From CAVROP01 sp050008495 (GTDB lineage: Bacteria; Acidobacteriota; Terriglobia; UBA7540): a stretch of 64,000 nt of DNA. Of the stretch, positions 7,978-16,241 are shown piece after piece. The position numbers and the translations under genes are program-made. The notes below the pieces were generated by a model. That model saw only the letters and a program-made list of their open reading frames with translations, was not told where the DNA came from and searched no databases. How positions within the stretch are numbered: position 1 is the first letter of the stretch; each line of letters opens with the position of its first letter. The stretch covers positions 19,944-83,943 of the forward strand of contig JBEKMN010000005.1 of NCBI GenBank assembly GCA_050008495.1, given 5' to 3'.

Positions 7978-9207
7978 CTATGCCGCGTTCTTCCCAAACA
8001 AGGCCCGCCACAATTTCGTCATAAAGCCTGTTTCCTTGGCGTCCCGAAGCAAGCGGCGACGATTCGCGTAGACCACGAGGCCGACCAGGGTTGCGAACTC
8101 CGGCTCGGGGAGCTGCTCCCCCAGGTTCTCGAGTCCTGTACAACGCCCCAGGCGCACCGGGGCGCCGAGGTTTTGCTCGGCCAAATTCAGCAAGCCTCCT
8201 TGCTTTGCTCCCCCGCCGACCAGAATCACCCCTGCGCCCAGTTGCCGAATATGGCCGCAACGCTCGAGCTCATCATGAATCAATTCCAGCAATTCCAGGG
8301 TGCGCGGCTGAATGATCTCGTCCAGCACGTCGTAGCTGACCACCCGGGCCGGCCGCTCCCCCACCCCGGGGACTTCCAAGACTCCGCCCGGCATATTGGC
8401 GAGCTCGCGCTCCGCCCACGATCGTTTGACTCGTTCCGCTTCAGGAATTGTCGTCCGCAGCCCAACGGCGATGTCGTTGGTAAAATGTTCGCCGCCTACG
8501 GGGATGGAGGCCGTGTGCCGGACACTGCCCTCGGCGTACACGATCACGTCAGTGGAGCCGCCTCCAATGTCCACCAGCGCCACGCCCAATTCACGTTCGT
8601 CCGGCGTCAGGCAAGCGGCCGCCGCGGCAAACGGTTCATACACGGTGTCGAGCACCTTGATTCCGACCAGATTCGCCGCGGTCACCACGTTCCGCAAAGC
8701 GGTGGCAGAGCCCGTAATCAGGTGGACGTTGGCTTCCAGCCGCGCGCCGCTCATCCCCACCGGGTTGCGAATACCCTCGTGCGAATCCAAAACGTAATCC
8801 TGCGGCTCCAGGTATACGATTTCGCGGTCCGCAGGGAGCGTGATGCCACGGGCTGCCTGAAGGACTTTTACAATGTCTTCCTGGGTGACAGTCCCTGTGC
8901 CGTCCGAGCCTCTTGCCAGGCTCACCGCGCCACGCGAGGTCACGCCCTTAATGTGCGAGCCGGCAACCCCCACGTAAGCCGAAGCGATGGAAACCCCCGC
9001 CGCGGATTCAGCAGCTTCGACGGCCTTCTTCAGGGCCACCACGGTAAGATCGAGGTTGACGATGACGCTCTTCCTCCAGCCTTTCGACTCCGCCACCCCC
9101 AATCCTGCCACCTGGAGTTTCCCGCCCTCTTTCGGCTGACAGACGAGCGCGCAGGTTTTCGTACTGCCGAGATCCAAGCCTACGAAGAACTGATCGTTGC
9201 GTGCCAA
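7978..9207 (-). CDS. ftsA: Cell division protein FtsA
   Basis: A 409-residue actin-like ATPase that anchors FtsZ to the membrane. The phosphate 1 loop GLDLGSTKTCALV is at residues 10-22 and the second phosphate motif VALVDIGGGSTDV is near 205-217. The adenosine region VGGGAKQGG is near 335. The C-terminus KLWRALFGKNA is a short amphipathic helix fitting the membrane-targeting sequence. Its start is 5 bp after the ftsQ stop, so the two genes form one transcription unit. Confidence 0.97.
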   Translation of the reverse strand: MARNDQFFVGLDLGSTKTCALVCQPKEGGKLQVAGLGVAESKGWRKSVIVNLDLTVVALKKAVEAAESAAGVSIASAYVGVAGSHIKGVTSRGAVSLARGSDGTGTVTQEDIVKVLQAARGITLPADREIVYLEPQDYVLDSHEGIRNPVGMSGARLEANVHLITGSATALRNVVTAANLVGIKVLDTVYEPFAAAAACLTPDERELGVALVDIGGGSTDVIVYAEGSVRHTASIPVGGEHFTNDIAVGLRTTIPEAERVKRSWAERELANMPGGVLEVPGVGERPARVVSYDVLDEIIQPRTLELLELIHDELERCGHIRQLGAGVILVGGGAKQGGLLNLAEQNLGAPVRLGRCTGLENLGEQLPEPEFATLVGLVVYANRRRLLRDAKETGFMTKLWRALFGKNAA

Positions 9208-9212
9208 GGTCG

Positions 9213-10142
9213 CTAGTCCTTTAGTGTTTGCGGGTGCTCAACCTCACCCGCGGAAGAAGCCGGAGTTCTCTCCTGCGGATTCACCACAACCTGATTCCGA
9301 TAACGCAAGTCTACCGAGTCGAGCGGCGTAGTGGACTTGCGCAGCTCAGGGAGCAGCGCCAGGAAGGTGTGAAAATGCGGCAGAAAGTTCTCATGCCCAA
9401 AGTGCACCTGCAAAGTTTCCCGGCCCTGGACGAGCAGGGCCTTAAGGTCGTCGCCGTCCGAAAGATCGACTTCCGACATTACCCATCCGGAGTGGACGAT
9501 CTCAGCGCCGACTTCGCGCATGAAATCCTGGTACAGTGCGATACGAGTCTTGCACTCCTCGGACCCTGCTTTCGGGTCCAAGCCTGTAATTACCGGGAAG
9601 TCGAAATAGACGCTCTCGGGCTTATCCAGAAAGATTCCCTCACTATCGACCAGGCTCACGTGGCCGCCCACATTGGCGTAAGCCACCGGTTGCCTTTCAA
9701 CCACACGGATCACCAAGTGGTTGGGCAAAACGCGCGTTAACGTCGCGCTGTGAACCCAGGGTATCGCTTCCACTTGTTTGCCTACATCCTCCAGAGAAAG
9801 GCGCAGAATCTTCAGGCCGAAACCGTTGCTGCCGCGCCCCGGCAACCCCAGAGCGGCGGCGACGTCCTCGCGGGTAACAAAGTGGTTTGCCATTAACTGA
9901 ATATCGTCCGCGGAACGCAATTCGAATCTTGCCGACGTCAAGGCGAAGGTTGTCACGAAATAGCTGCCGATTCCGAGCGGCGCCACGACGGTGATGACAA
10001 ATATAGCCCACTGCCGGGTCCACGAGAGCCCGCGGCGGCGAACGGTCACAGCCTTCTGTCGCCGGAGATAGGGAGACTCCTCTTCACCGTCCAGCCCCTG
10101 GGCTGAGAGCGTCGCTTCGTCTTCGATCAACTTCCTGGCCAT
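9213..10142 (-). CDS. ftsQ: Cell division protein FtsQ/DivIB
   Basis: A 309-residue bitopic divisome protein. A basic cytoplasmic N-terminus is followed by one membrane helix at about 44-66 and a POTRA domain at about 71-140 (FELRSADDIQLMANHFVTREDVAAALG). A beta domain with VVERQPVAYANVGG and LVDSEGIFLD follows. It links FtsA/FtsZ to FtsB/FtsL and the septal synthase. It lies 25 bp after murC; murB and ddl, which often sit between murC and ftsQ, are absent. Confidence 0.95.
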   Translation of the reverse strand: MARKLIEDEATLSAQGLDGEEESPYLRRQKAVTVRRRGLSWTRQWAIFVITVVAPLGIGSYFVTTFALTSARFELRSADDIQLMANHFVTREDVAAALGLPGRGSNGFGLKILRLSLEDVGKQVEAIPWVHSATLTRVLPNHLVIRVVERQPVAYANVGGHVSLVDSEGIFLDKPESVYFDFPVITGLDPKAGSEECKTRIALYQDFMREVGAEIVHSGWVMSEVDLSDGDDLKALLVQGRETLQVHFGHENFLPHFHTFLALLPELRKSTTPLDSVDLRYRNQVVVNPQERTPASSAGEVEHPQTLKD

Positions 10143-10167
10143 TTGATACCAGACCCCTCGTTACCTC

Positions 10168-11577
10168 TCAGCCTTGAGCAACTCCGAATCGAGCCGGGCG
10201 GTTTCGGATCTCCACCGCCAGGGCCTCTCCGATCTTCCACACGCTTCCGGCGCCGACCGTCAGAATCAGATCGCCGGGCCGCAAGTCATCCATAATGCCG
10301 TTGATCACAGCCTGTTCTGAAGGCGCGTATTCGACGTGGTGATAACCCAACTCGGCCATCCGCTCAACCAGCCGCTGAGCTGTGACGCCCTGGATGGGCT
10401 TCTCGCTCGCCGGATAAATGTCCAGGACATAAACGTGATCCGCAGCCTGAAGACACTGCGCAAAATCATCCATCAGGAACTGGGTGCGCGTATAGCGGTG
10501 GGGTTGGAAAATAGCAATGACCCGTTTGGCGCCCCAAAGACGGGCCGCCTCAAGCGTGGCGCGAATTTCCGCCGGATGATGTCCGTAATCATCGACGATC
10601 GTTATGCCTTCGAATTCCATCTTGACCTGAAACCGGCGGTCGGCGCCTCGGAAGTACGCCAGCCCCTCACGAATCTGGTCGGCGCTCAGTCCGAGCTCTA
10701 ATCCCACGGCGACAGCCGCCAGAGCATTCTGCGCGTTATGGCGTCCCGGAACGTTGATGCTAAAGCTGCCCAGGTGCTTCGTTCCTGCATCCACTTCGAA
10801 GCTCGAGCCGTGAGGCAAGAGTTGGAGCGAGATTCCCCTCACCTCAGCGCCTGCTTCGAGACCGTAAGTAACCACACGCCGCCGTAGGTGCGGCAGTAGC
10901 TCTTTAAAGCGCTCACCCCAGAGGGCATCAGAACAGGCCACCACCGCGCCGTAGAAGGGCACCTTGTTCGCGAAGGCCAGAAAAGCGGAAGTTATCTCAT
11001 CCAGGTCGCGGTAATGATCCAAATGCTCCCGGTCGATATTGGTAATCACCGCAAGGGAGGGCAGAAGATAAAGGAATGAGCGATCACTTTCGTCGGCTTC
11101 GACGACCATCAGTTCGCCCTTGCCCAGGCGGGCGCTTGAGGCGAAAACATCCAGGTGTCCGCCAATCACGGCCGTCGGATCGAGTCCGGCTTGGGTCAGC
11201 ATCACCGCGATCATTGAGGTGACGGTAGTTTTCCCGTGAGCCCCGGCGACCGCCACGCAGAATTTCAAGCGCATCAATTCCGCGAGCATTTCGGCCCGGG
11301 GAATAACCGGGATTTGCAGACGCTGGGCCTCCTGCACCTCCGGGTTGTCGGGGGGGACCGCAGAAGAAACCACCACTACTTGGGCAGCCAGGAGATGGCT
11401 CGCGGCGTGGCCTTCCGAGACTCGCGCCCCAAGTTTGGACAGCCGCTCCGTAACCGGTGTCGCCTTGAGGTCGGAGCCTGAAACCGTAAACCCCAGGTTC
11501 AACAACACCTCGGCGATGCCGCTCATCCCGATGCCGCCAATGCCCACGAAGTGTATTCTTCGAATCTTGCCTAGCAT
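10168..11577 (-). CDS. murC: UDP-N-acetylmuramate--L-alanine ligase
   Basis: A 469-residue Mur ligase that adds L-Ala to UDP-MurNAc in the cytosol. The Rossmann motif HFVGIGGIGMSGIAE is at about 8-22, the P-loop AGAHGKTTVTS is in the central domain, and DDYGHHPAEI is the conserved ATP/substrate motif of the C-terminal part. I chose the ATG at 11577 because MurC proteins start with this Rossmann strand. An in-frame extension upstream to 11679 would read through a palindromic repeat and into murG, and is rejected. Confidence 0.97.
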   Translation of the reverse strand: MLGKIRRIHFVGIGGIGMSGIAEVLLNLGFTVSGSDLKATPVTERLSKLGARVSEGHAASHLLAAQVVVVSSAVPPDNPEVQEAQRLQIPVIPRAEMLAELMRLKFCVAVAGAHGKTTVTSMIAVMLTQAGLDPTAVIGGHLDVFASSARLGKGELMVVEADESDRSFLYLLPSLAVITNIDREHLDHYRDLDEITSAFLAFANKVPFYGAVVACSDALWGERFKELLPHLRRRVVTYGLEAGAEVRGISLQLLPHGSSFEVDAGTKHLGSFSINVPGRHNAQNALAAVAVGLELGLSADQIREGLAYFRGADRRFQVKMEFEGITIVDDYGHHPAEIRATLEAARLWGAKRVIAIFQPHRYTRTQFLMDDFAQCLQAADHVYVLDIYPASEKPIQGVTAQRLVERMAELGYHHVEYAPSEQAVINGIMDDLRPGDLILTVGAGSVWKIGEALAVEIRNRPARFGVAQG

Positions 11578-11591
11578 GACTATGCCGTATT

Positions 11592-11641
11592 TGTAGCGGC
11601 GAGTTTGTCTCGCCACGCGGCGGCCTAAAGCCGCCTCTACA
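11592..11641. repeat. Palindromic repeat filling the murG-murC gap
   Basis: Two hairpins, GGCGAG/CTCGCC and GGCGGC/GCCGCC, lie within outer ends TGTAG and CTACA. It ends at the base before the murG stop (11642-11644). It takes up most of the 64-bp gap inside the operon. Confidence 0.8.
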
Positions 11642-12739
11642 CTAAGCCCAGGCAGCCAGTCCTTCCACCAAGTCCGCAATCTGCGCGGTCGCCTCCGGAC
11701 GCGCCAAGGTCTTCGCGGCCAGCTCCATTTCGATCAATCTCAGCGGTTCACTGATCAGCTCACTGATCTCGCGGATCAACCGCTCCGGGGTCAATTCCGC
11801 CTGGAGCATTATCCGGGCGGCGCCGGCGCGTTCGAAGGCTCGGGCATTTGCCAGTTGATGCTGGTCAGTGGCTGCCGGAAAAGGAATCAGCAATGAGGCT
11901 CGCCCCGCTGCCGCCAACTCAGCCACCGCAGCCGCTCCGGCGCGTGTAACCACCAGGTCGGCCTGTGCCAAAGCTTCCGGCATGTCCTCGATGAAAGCGC
12001 AGACGTGAGCAGCCACGTTGTGTTTCAGATAAGCCTCGCGCACCAAGTTATTGTCCGCTTCCCCCGTTTGATGGACGACCTCGAGCCGCCCCGCTTCACG
12101 CTTCAAGAACGGCGCGCATTGGACCATCACTTCATTGATGGCTTTCGATCCCTGGCTGCCCCCGACGACCAGGATGCTAAAAGGGGCTTGGTGGATCCTC
12201 GGAGGAATCGCATAGAAAGCCGCTCGGACCGGAAGGCCGGTAACCCGGGCCTTCTCTCCGTAGTAACGTGCCGCCTCCTGGAAGCCAACCGCCGCCAAAC
12301 GCACCACTGGGGCCAAAACGCGGTTTGTGAAACCCGGCAACGCGTTGGGCTCAATGAGCACGGTCGGAATATCCTGGAGCGCGGCTTCCAGCATCACCGG
12401 TCCAGCCAAATACCCGCCCACGCCCACCACGACGTGGGGCCGAAAGTCACGCAGGGCCTGCGCCGTGGCCACCGCCGTTCGCGGCAGCAGCATCAAATTC
12501 CGCAAGCCCCGAATCCCACCGATCCCCTTAAGCCCCGCCGCCCTGATGGTGCGAAGGGGAAAGCCGGCTCCCGGAATCAAGCGCGCCTCGAGAGGCCGCA
12601 GGGTGCCGAGAAACTCGATCACATACTTCACTCCGGAGCGTTCCAGGCGGGCGCCACGGGCGCGCAGTTCCTGCGCCACGGAGAGCGCCGGAAAGATATG
12701 ACCTCCGGTCCCTCCGGCGACCATCAGAAATCGCATCAC
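11642..12739 (-). CDS. murG: UDP-GlcNAc: undecaprenyl-PP-MurNAc-pentapeptide GlcNAc transferase
   Basis: A 365-residue GT-B glycosyltransferase that turns lipid I into lipid II on the inner membrane face. The N-terminal glycine loop GGTGGHIFPALSVA is at 9-22, the second glycine loop is VVGVGGYLAGP, and VVGGSQGSKAINE and TRAGAAAVAELAAAGR carry the UDP-GlcNAc-binding motifs of the C-domain. It starts 11 bp after the ftsW stop on the same transcript. Confidence 0.97.
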   Translation of the reverse strand: MMRFLMVAGGTGGHIFPALSVAQELRARGARLERSGVKYVIEFLGTLRPLEARLIPGAGFPLRTIRAAGLKGIGGIRGLRNLMLLPRTAVATAQALRDFRPHVVVGVGGYLAGPVMLEAALQDIPTVLIEPNALPGFTNRVLAPVVRLAAVGFQEAARYYGEKARVTGLPVRAAFYAIPPRIHQAPFSILVVGGSQGSKAINEVMVQCAPFLKREAGRLEVVHQTGEADNNLVREAYLKHNVAAHVCAFIEDMPEALAQADLVVTRAGAAAVAELAAAGRASLLIPFPAATDQHQLANARAFERAGAARIMLQAELTPERLIREISELISEPLRLIEMELAAKTLARPEATAQIADLVEGLAAWA

Positions 12740-12750
12740 GCCCTACCCGT

Positions 12751-13842
12751 CTAGGCTTCATCCTGCGAAATGTTCAGGAGCACGCCCACCGCAGCCAGCG
12801 TAAAGAAGAGAGACGACCCGCCGTAACTGATCAGCGGCAAAGGAATGCCCTTAGTCGGAAGCAGGCCGAGCACCACGCTCATGTTGACGAGGGCCTGTCC
12901 GACCACCATCACCGTCAACCCGATGGCCAGCAGCCGGCCAAACTCACACGTACATCGGGCGCTCGCCCGCAGGCCTCGCCAGAGAATAATTCCAAACGCG
13001 ATGATGAGAATGAAAGCCCCGATGAACCCCAGTTCCTCGCTCGTGACGGCAAAAATGAAGTCGGTCTGAGGTTCCGGAAGATAGAAGAGTTTCTGTTTTC
13101 CCTCCATCAGTCCCACGCCGGTAATCCCGCCTGTGCCCACCGCGATAAGGGACTGAATGATGTGAAACCCTTTTCCGAGCGGATCGGAATACGGGTGCAG
13201 AAACGCGAGCAGGCGGTTGTACCGGTAAGTGGAGTGAAAAATCAGCCAATAAACCACAGGAGCAGCCCCTAGCCCCATGCCGGCGAAATATCGGGCACGC
13301 AACCCCGCGACGAATAGCATTGCCGCCACGATCATGGCGATGGCAAGTGAAGTTCCGAAGTCAGGCTCCACCACCACGAGAGCCATCGTTGCTCCACTCA
13401 CCAAACCCACAGGAAGCAGCGTGTGGACAAGGTCGTTCACCTTGCCGGCCCGCTGCTCGAGGAAGTAGGCCATGAAGAGAACTATAACGAGCTTCGCGAA
13501 TTCGGAAGGCTGCAAGCTGGCAGGCCCCAAATGGAGCCAGCGGTGGGTGTTGTGGGTGCGCGGCGCGAATAAAACTGCCACCAGCAGCACCATCTGCAAG
13601 GACAGCGCCGTAAACACCACCAGGGGGCTCGCTAAGCGGCGATAGTCCACATACATCAGTACGACCAAGGCGGCAAACCCCGCCCCAGCCCAGGCCAATT
13701 GGCGAATCAGGAAATAACTGCTACTGCTGAACTTCTCAGCAGCTACCACCGCCGAGGCGCTGAAAACCATAAGGGCCCCGAAAAGGGTCAATGCCACGAC
13801 GGTGCCGAAAAGGACCTTGTCGGATTGGAGTCGCCTTGACAT
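12751..13842 (-). CDS. ftsW: Septal peptidoglycan polymerase FtsW (SEDS family)
   Basis: A 363-residue polytopic SEDS glycosyltransferase that polymerises lipid II at the septum with its PBP partner FtsI. Many hydrophobic helices span the whole length. Family motifs visible are the HRWLHLGPASLQPSEFAKL region, the loop RYNRLLAFLHPYSDPLGKGFHI, QTDFIFAVTSEELGFIG, and KGIPLPLISYGGSS near the C-terminus. It lies 3 bp after the murD stop. Confidence 0.97.
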   Translation of the reverse strand: MSRRLQSDKVLFGTVVALTLFGALMVFSASAVVAAEKFSSSSYFLIRQLAWAGAGFAALVVLMYVDYRRLASPLVVFTALSLQMVLLVAVLFAPRTHNTHRWLHLGPASLQPSEFAKLVIVLFMAYFLEQRAGKVNDLVHTLLPVGLVSGATMALVVVEPDFGTSLAIAMIVAAMLFVAGLRARYFAGMGLGAAPVVYWLIFHSTYRYNRLLAFLHPYSDPLGKGFHIIQSLIAVGTGGITGVGLMEGKQKLFYLPEPQTDFIFAVTSEELGFIGAFILIIAFGIILWRGLRASARCTCEFGRLLAIGLTVMVVGQALVNMSVVLGLLPTKGIPLPLISYGGSSLFFTLAAVGVLLNISQDEA

Positions 13843-13845
13843 GCT

Positions 13846-15798
13846 CTACTCATCCATTCGAGGCAGCCTTAGTTGGGCCGACTCGCTTCGTTCCGCCGAG
13901 TTCGACTTCTTCTCTTCCGCGATCTTCGGGCCGGGTTCTGCCTCGTTCATGCTGGTTTCGGAATCATGGACGTCCGTTGATTCGCCCGCGGCCGGACCTT
14001 GCTCTTCGAATCCTCCCTCATAGGGCAGTGGGGAGCCGTCAACTTTCTCAGGAGTAGCGGGAGTTCGGAGTTGCCGCGTTTCCGGCCGCTCCGAGTACTC
14101 TTGTTCCAGCGCGACGTCCGCCGGGAAATACTCGTCGGCGTTTAATTCGTACACGAGGGTCAGTTCATGAGTCGGTGGCTCAGTTGGGCGCGCGCTGCCC
14201 GCGAAATGTTCCGCGTGCTCGTCGGCAGGGGCGGCGGCTTGCCTGTCTACAACCTCCGGCGCCAGCGTCCCTACTTCCGGTTCGGCGGTCACCCGGGGCG
14301 CCTCTCGACTCGAGCCGCCTGAAGGCTGAACCTGAACCTGGCCGGGGACAGGTGGCGCCGTCTGAACGCGCGCGGACACATCCGAGCGCCCGCTCGTCGC
14401 TTCCCGTTTCTTCCATTTCCATTCGACCGCGCCCGATCCCACATCCTGGGCCAGTCGCCCCACCAAATCTTTAAACACCCGTCCTCGATGCTCATAATCC
14501 TGGAACTGGTCGAAGCTCGAACAGGCCGGGGCAAGCAGAACCACATCGCCAGGCCGCGCGCGCTGGAAGGCCTCCGGCACGGCCGTCTCGAGGTTGCCGG
14601 CGTGAATCAACTCCACAGCACCGGAAAGCTCCCGAGCGATGCGATCTGCCGCCGCGCCGATGAGGAGAACTTCGCGCACCCGGTCCTTCACGAGGGGTAG
14701 CAGCGGAGCGTAGGGAGCGCCTTTGTCTTTGCCGCCCATAATGAGGTGAACGCCGCGCTCAAAAGCCTCGAGCGACTTCGCCGTAGCATCGACGCTGGTG
14801 GCTTTGGAATTGTTGTAAAACTCCACCCCGCAGATCTCCCGCACATATTCGAGCCGGTGCTCGACGCCCTTGAATTCCCGCACCGCCTCGCGCACGGCGT
14901 CGAAGTCCGCCCCTAGGACGCAGGCCGCCGCCGCGGCCCCTAGAACGTCTTCCAGATTGAAGCTGCCCCGCAGACGCACCTCCTTCGTCTCCAGGAGCAC
15001 CCGCTCCATATGCCCGGTCCGGTACACGATGTTTCCATTTGACACAAAGAGGCCGCAAGGAATCTGCTCCAGCCGGCTGAAAAACACCTTGCGGCTCACC
15101 AAGGCGGGACCGAGGCTGCGTACCCAGGGATCATCGGCATTCAGCACGGCGTAATCATCCGCTCGCTGATTGCGGAAAATCTGCCGCTTGGCCTGGGCAT
15201 AAGCCTGGAAGGTGGGATGGCGGTCCAAGTGGTTCGGCGAGATATTCAGCAGGACAGCGACGTGCGGGCGAAAGTCACGAATCGCTTCCAACTGAAAACT
15301 GCTCAATTCGGCGACCACGATCGTGCCGGGCTTGACCGTTTCCACAGCGCTGCTCAAAGCCACACCAATGTTCCCGCCCACAAAGGTCGAAAACCCGGAG
15401 GCCTCGAGCATTTTGCCCAGCAGAGTGGTCGTCGTGGTTTTGCCGTTCGAGCCGGTAACACCCACGATAGGAGCATCCATGTACCAGCCGGCGACTTCGA
15501 CTTCAGGCACGACAGCGATGCCGCGGGCACGGGCGGCCTCGAGTTGCGGCAATTCCCACGGCACCCCCGGGCTGACTACCACCAGATCGTGTGCGAGAAA
15601 GAGCTCAACCGGCTGCGATCCCAGCGCCAGACCGATCTTCTCCGCCAGAAGCCCCGACAGCGAGTCTCCGAAAGTGGCGGGAGGCTTGATGTCGGTCACC
15701 GTCACAATCGCGCCTTGCCGTCGCAGTAAGAAGGCAGTGGCGCGCCCGCTCCTGCCTAAGCCGACAACAAGCGCGCGCTTGTTGCGTACGTCAATCAT
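13846..15798 (-). CDS. murD: UDP-MurNAc-L-Ala--D-Glu ligase with a ~200-residue C-terminal extension
   Basis: A 650-residue protein; MurD is usually about 450. Residues 1-453 are a full MurD: VVGLGRSGRA near 11-20, P-loop GVTGSNGKTTTT at 113-124, NISPNHLDRH, HRLEYV and NNSKATS, ending CSSFDQFQDYEHRGRVFKDLV. It adds D-Glu to UDP-MurNAc-L-Ala. Residues 454-650 form a Pro/Glu/Ala/Ser-rich, low-complexity tail that looks disordered, with one more hydrophobic patch (HELTLVYELNADEYFPADV). No known domain is recognised in the tail. The ATG overlaps the preceding small RHH gene by 4 bp. Confidence 0.95.
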   Translation of the reverse strand: MIDVRNKRALVVGLGRSGRATAFLLRRQGAIVTVTDIKPPATFGDSLSGLLAEKIGLALGSQPVELFLAHDLVVVSPGVPWELPQLEAARARGIAVVPEVEVAGWYMDAPIVGVTGSNGKTTTTTLLGKMLEASGFSTFVGGNIGVALSSAVETVKPGTIVVAELSSFQLEAIRDFRPHVAVLLNISPNHLDRHPTFQAYAQAKRQIFRNQRADDYAVLNADDPWVRSLGPALVSRKVFFSRLEQIPCGLFVSNGNIVYRTGHMERVLLETKEVRLRGSFNLEDVLGAAAAACVLGADFDAVREAVREFKGVEHRLEYVREICGVEFYNNSKATSVDATAKSLEAFERGVHLIMGGKDKGAPYAPLLPLVKDRVREVLLIGAAADRIARELSGAVELIHAGNLETAVPEAFQRARPGDVVLLAPACSSFDQFQDYEHRGRVFKDLVGRLAQDVGSGAVEWKWKKREATSGRSDVSARVQTAPPVPGQVQVQPSGGSSREAPRVTAEPEVGTLAPEVVDRQAAAPADEHAEHFAGSARPTEPPTHELTLVYELNADEYFPADVALEQEYSERPETRQLRTPATPEKVDGSPLPYEGGFEEQGPAAGESTDVHDSETSMNEAEPGPKIAEEKKSNSAERSESAQLRLPRMDE

Positions 15799-15977
15799 GC
15801 CAACCCCCTCGGCCGGGAGCGAATACTCTTGCGAAAGTGGGAGTCCAGAATCTCGGAGACGAGTTCCGAAAGCGACCTCCTGGCCTGGCGCGCCAGCCGC
15901 CGGGCCGTCATCAGCGTCTCCCTGTTGAGTGTCAAACTCACGCGCCTCGGATTGCGAAAGGATCTCGGCCTACCCAT
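15795..15977 (-). CDS. Small ribbon-helix-helix (CopG/Arc-like) protein
   Basis: A 60-residue basic protein. SFRNPRRVSLTLNRETLMTA looks like the DNA-contacting strand of a ribbon-helix-helix protein, and RLARQARRSLSELVSEILDSHF like its two helices. Such proteins are usually dimeric repressors or antitoxins. It lies between mraY and murD and its stop overlaps the murD start by 4 bp, so it is coupled to murD. No toxin gene is next to it. I chose the ATG at 15977; a start at 16004 would add nine residues across the palindrome at 15988-16002. A role in controlling part of the dcw operon is an inference. Confidence 0.65.
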   Translation of the reverse strand: MGRPRSFRNPRRVSLTLNRETLMTARRLARQARRSLSELVSEILDSHFRKSIRSRPRGLA

Positions 15978-15987
15978 AGGAATTATC

Positions 15988-16002
15988 GCGCATTTTATGC
16001 GC
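15988..16002. promoter_or_regulatory. Perfect palindrome before the RHH gene, candidate operator
   Basis: GCGCAT-TTT-ATGCGC: two 6-bp arms around a 3-bp centre, 11-25 bp before the RHH start codon. This size and place fit an autoregulatory RHH operator; binding is not shown. Confidence 0.4.
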
Positions 16003-16015
16003 AAAAACAGTCTGA

Positions 16016-16066
16016 CGTCAAGCGCCGCGTCTCGTCCGTGGTCCGTCGTCCGTGGTCCGTAGCCGG
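16016..16066. repeat. GTCCGTGGTCCGTCGTCCG low-complexity repeat
   Basis: Several near-identical TCCGTGG/TCCGTCG heptamers stand in a row. A similar run is at about 34898-34936 and an inverted short run (ACGGACGACGGAC) near 16209. No gene is seen between the RHH start and the mraY stop. Confidence 0.6.
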
Positions 16067-16241
16067 TGGGTCTATGCCCATCCCCGTACCCGCTAATTTC
16101 AACGACGTCGTTCTACCGCAACGACTGTCGCACGCACTCGCAATCCTTCCGTGGCCTCTGCATTGCAGGTCGGGAGTCTGGGAGCCCCTGGAGAATCTCA
16201 TTTCGATTGCCAGCGCGCCACGAACAACGGACGACGGACAA

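Noticed and set aside
6521..9216. Long open frames on the plus strand opposite ftsZ and ftsA (up to 436 residues)
   Set aside because: They mirror the codon structure of conserved genes in GC-rich DNA and show no recognisable protein motifs.
11578..11679. Longer MurC N-terminus starting at 11679
   Set aside because: It would translate a palindromic repeat and overlap murG; MurC begins at its Rossmann strand.
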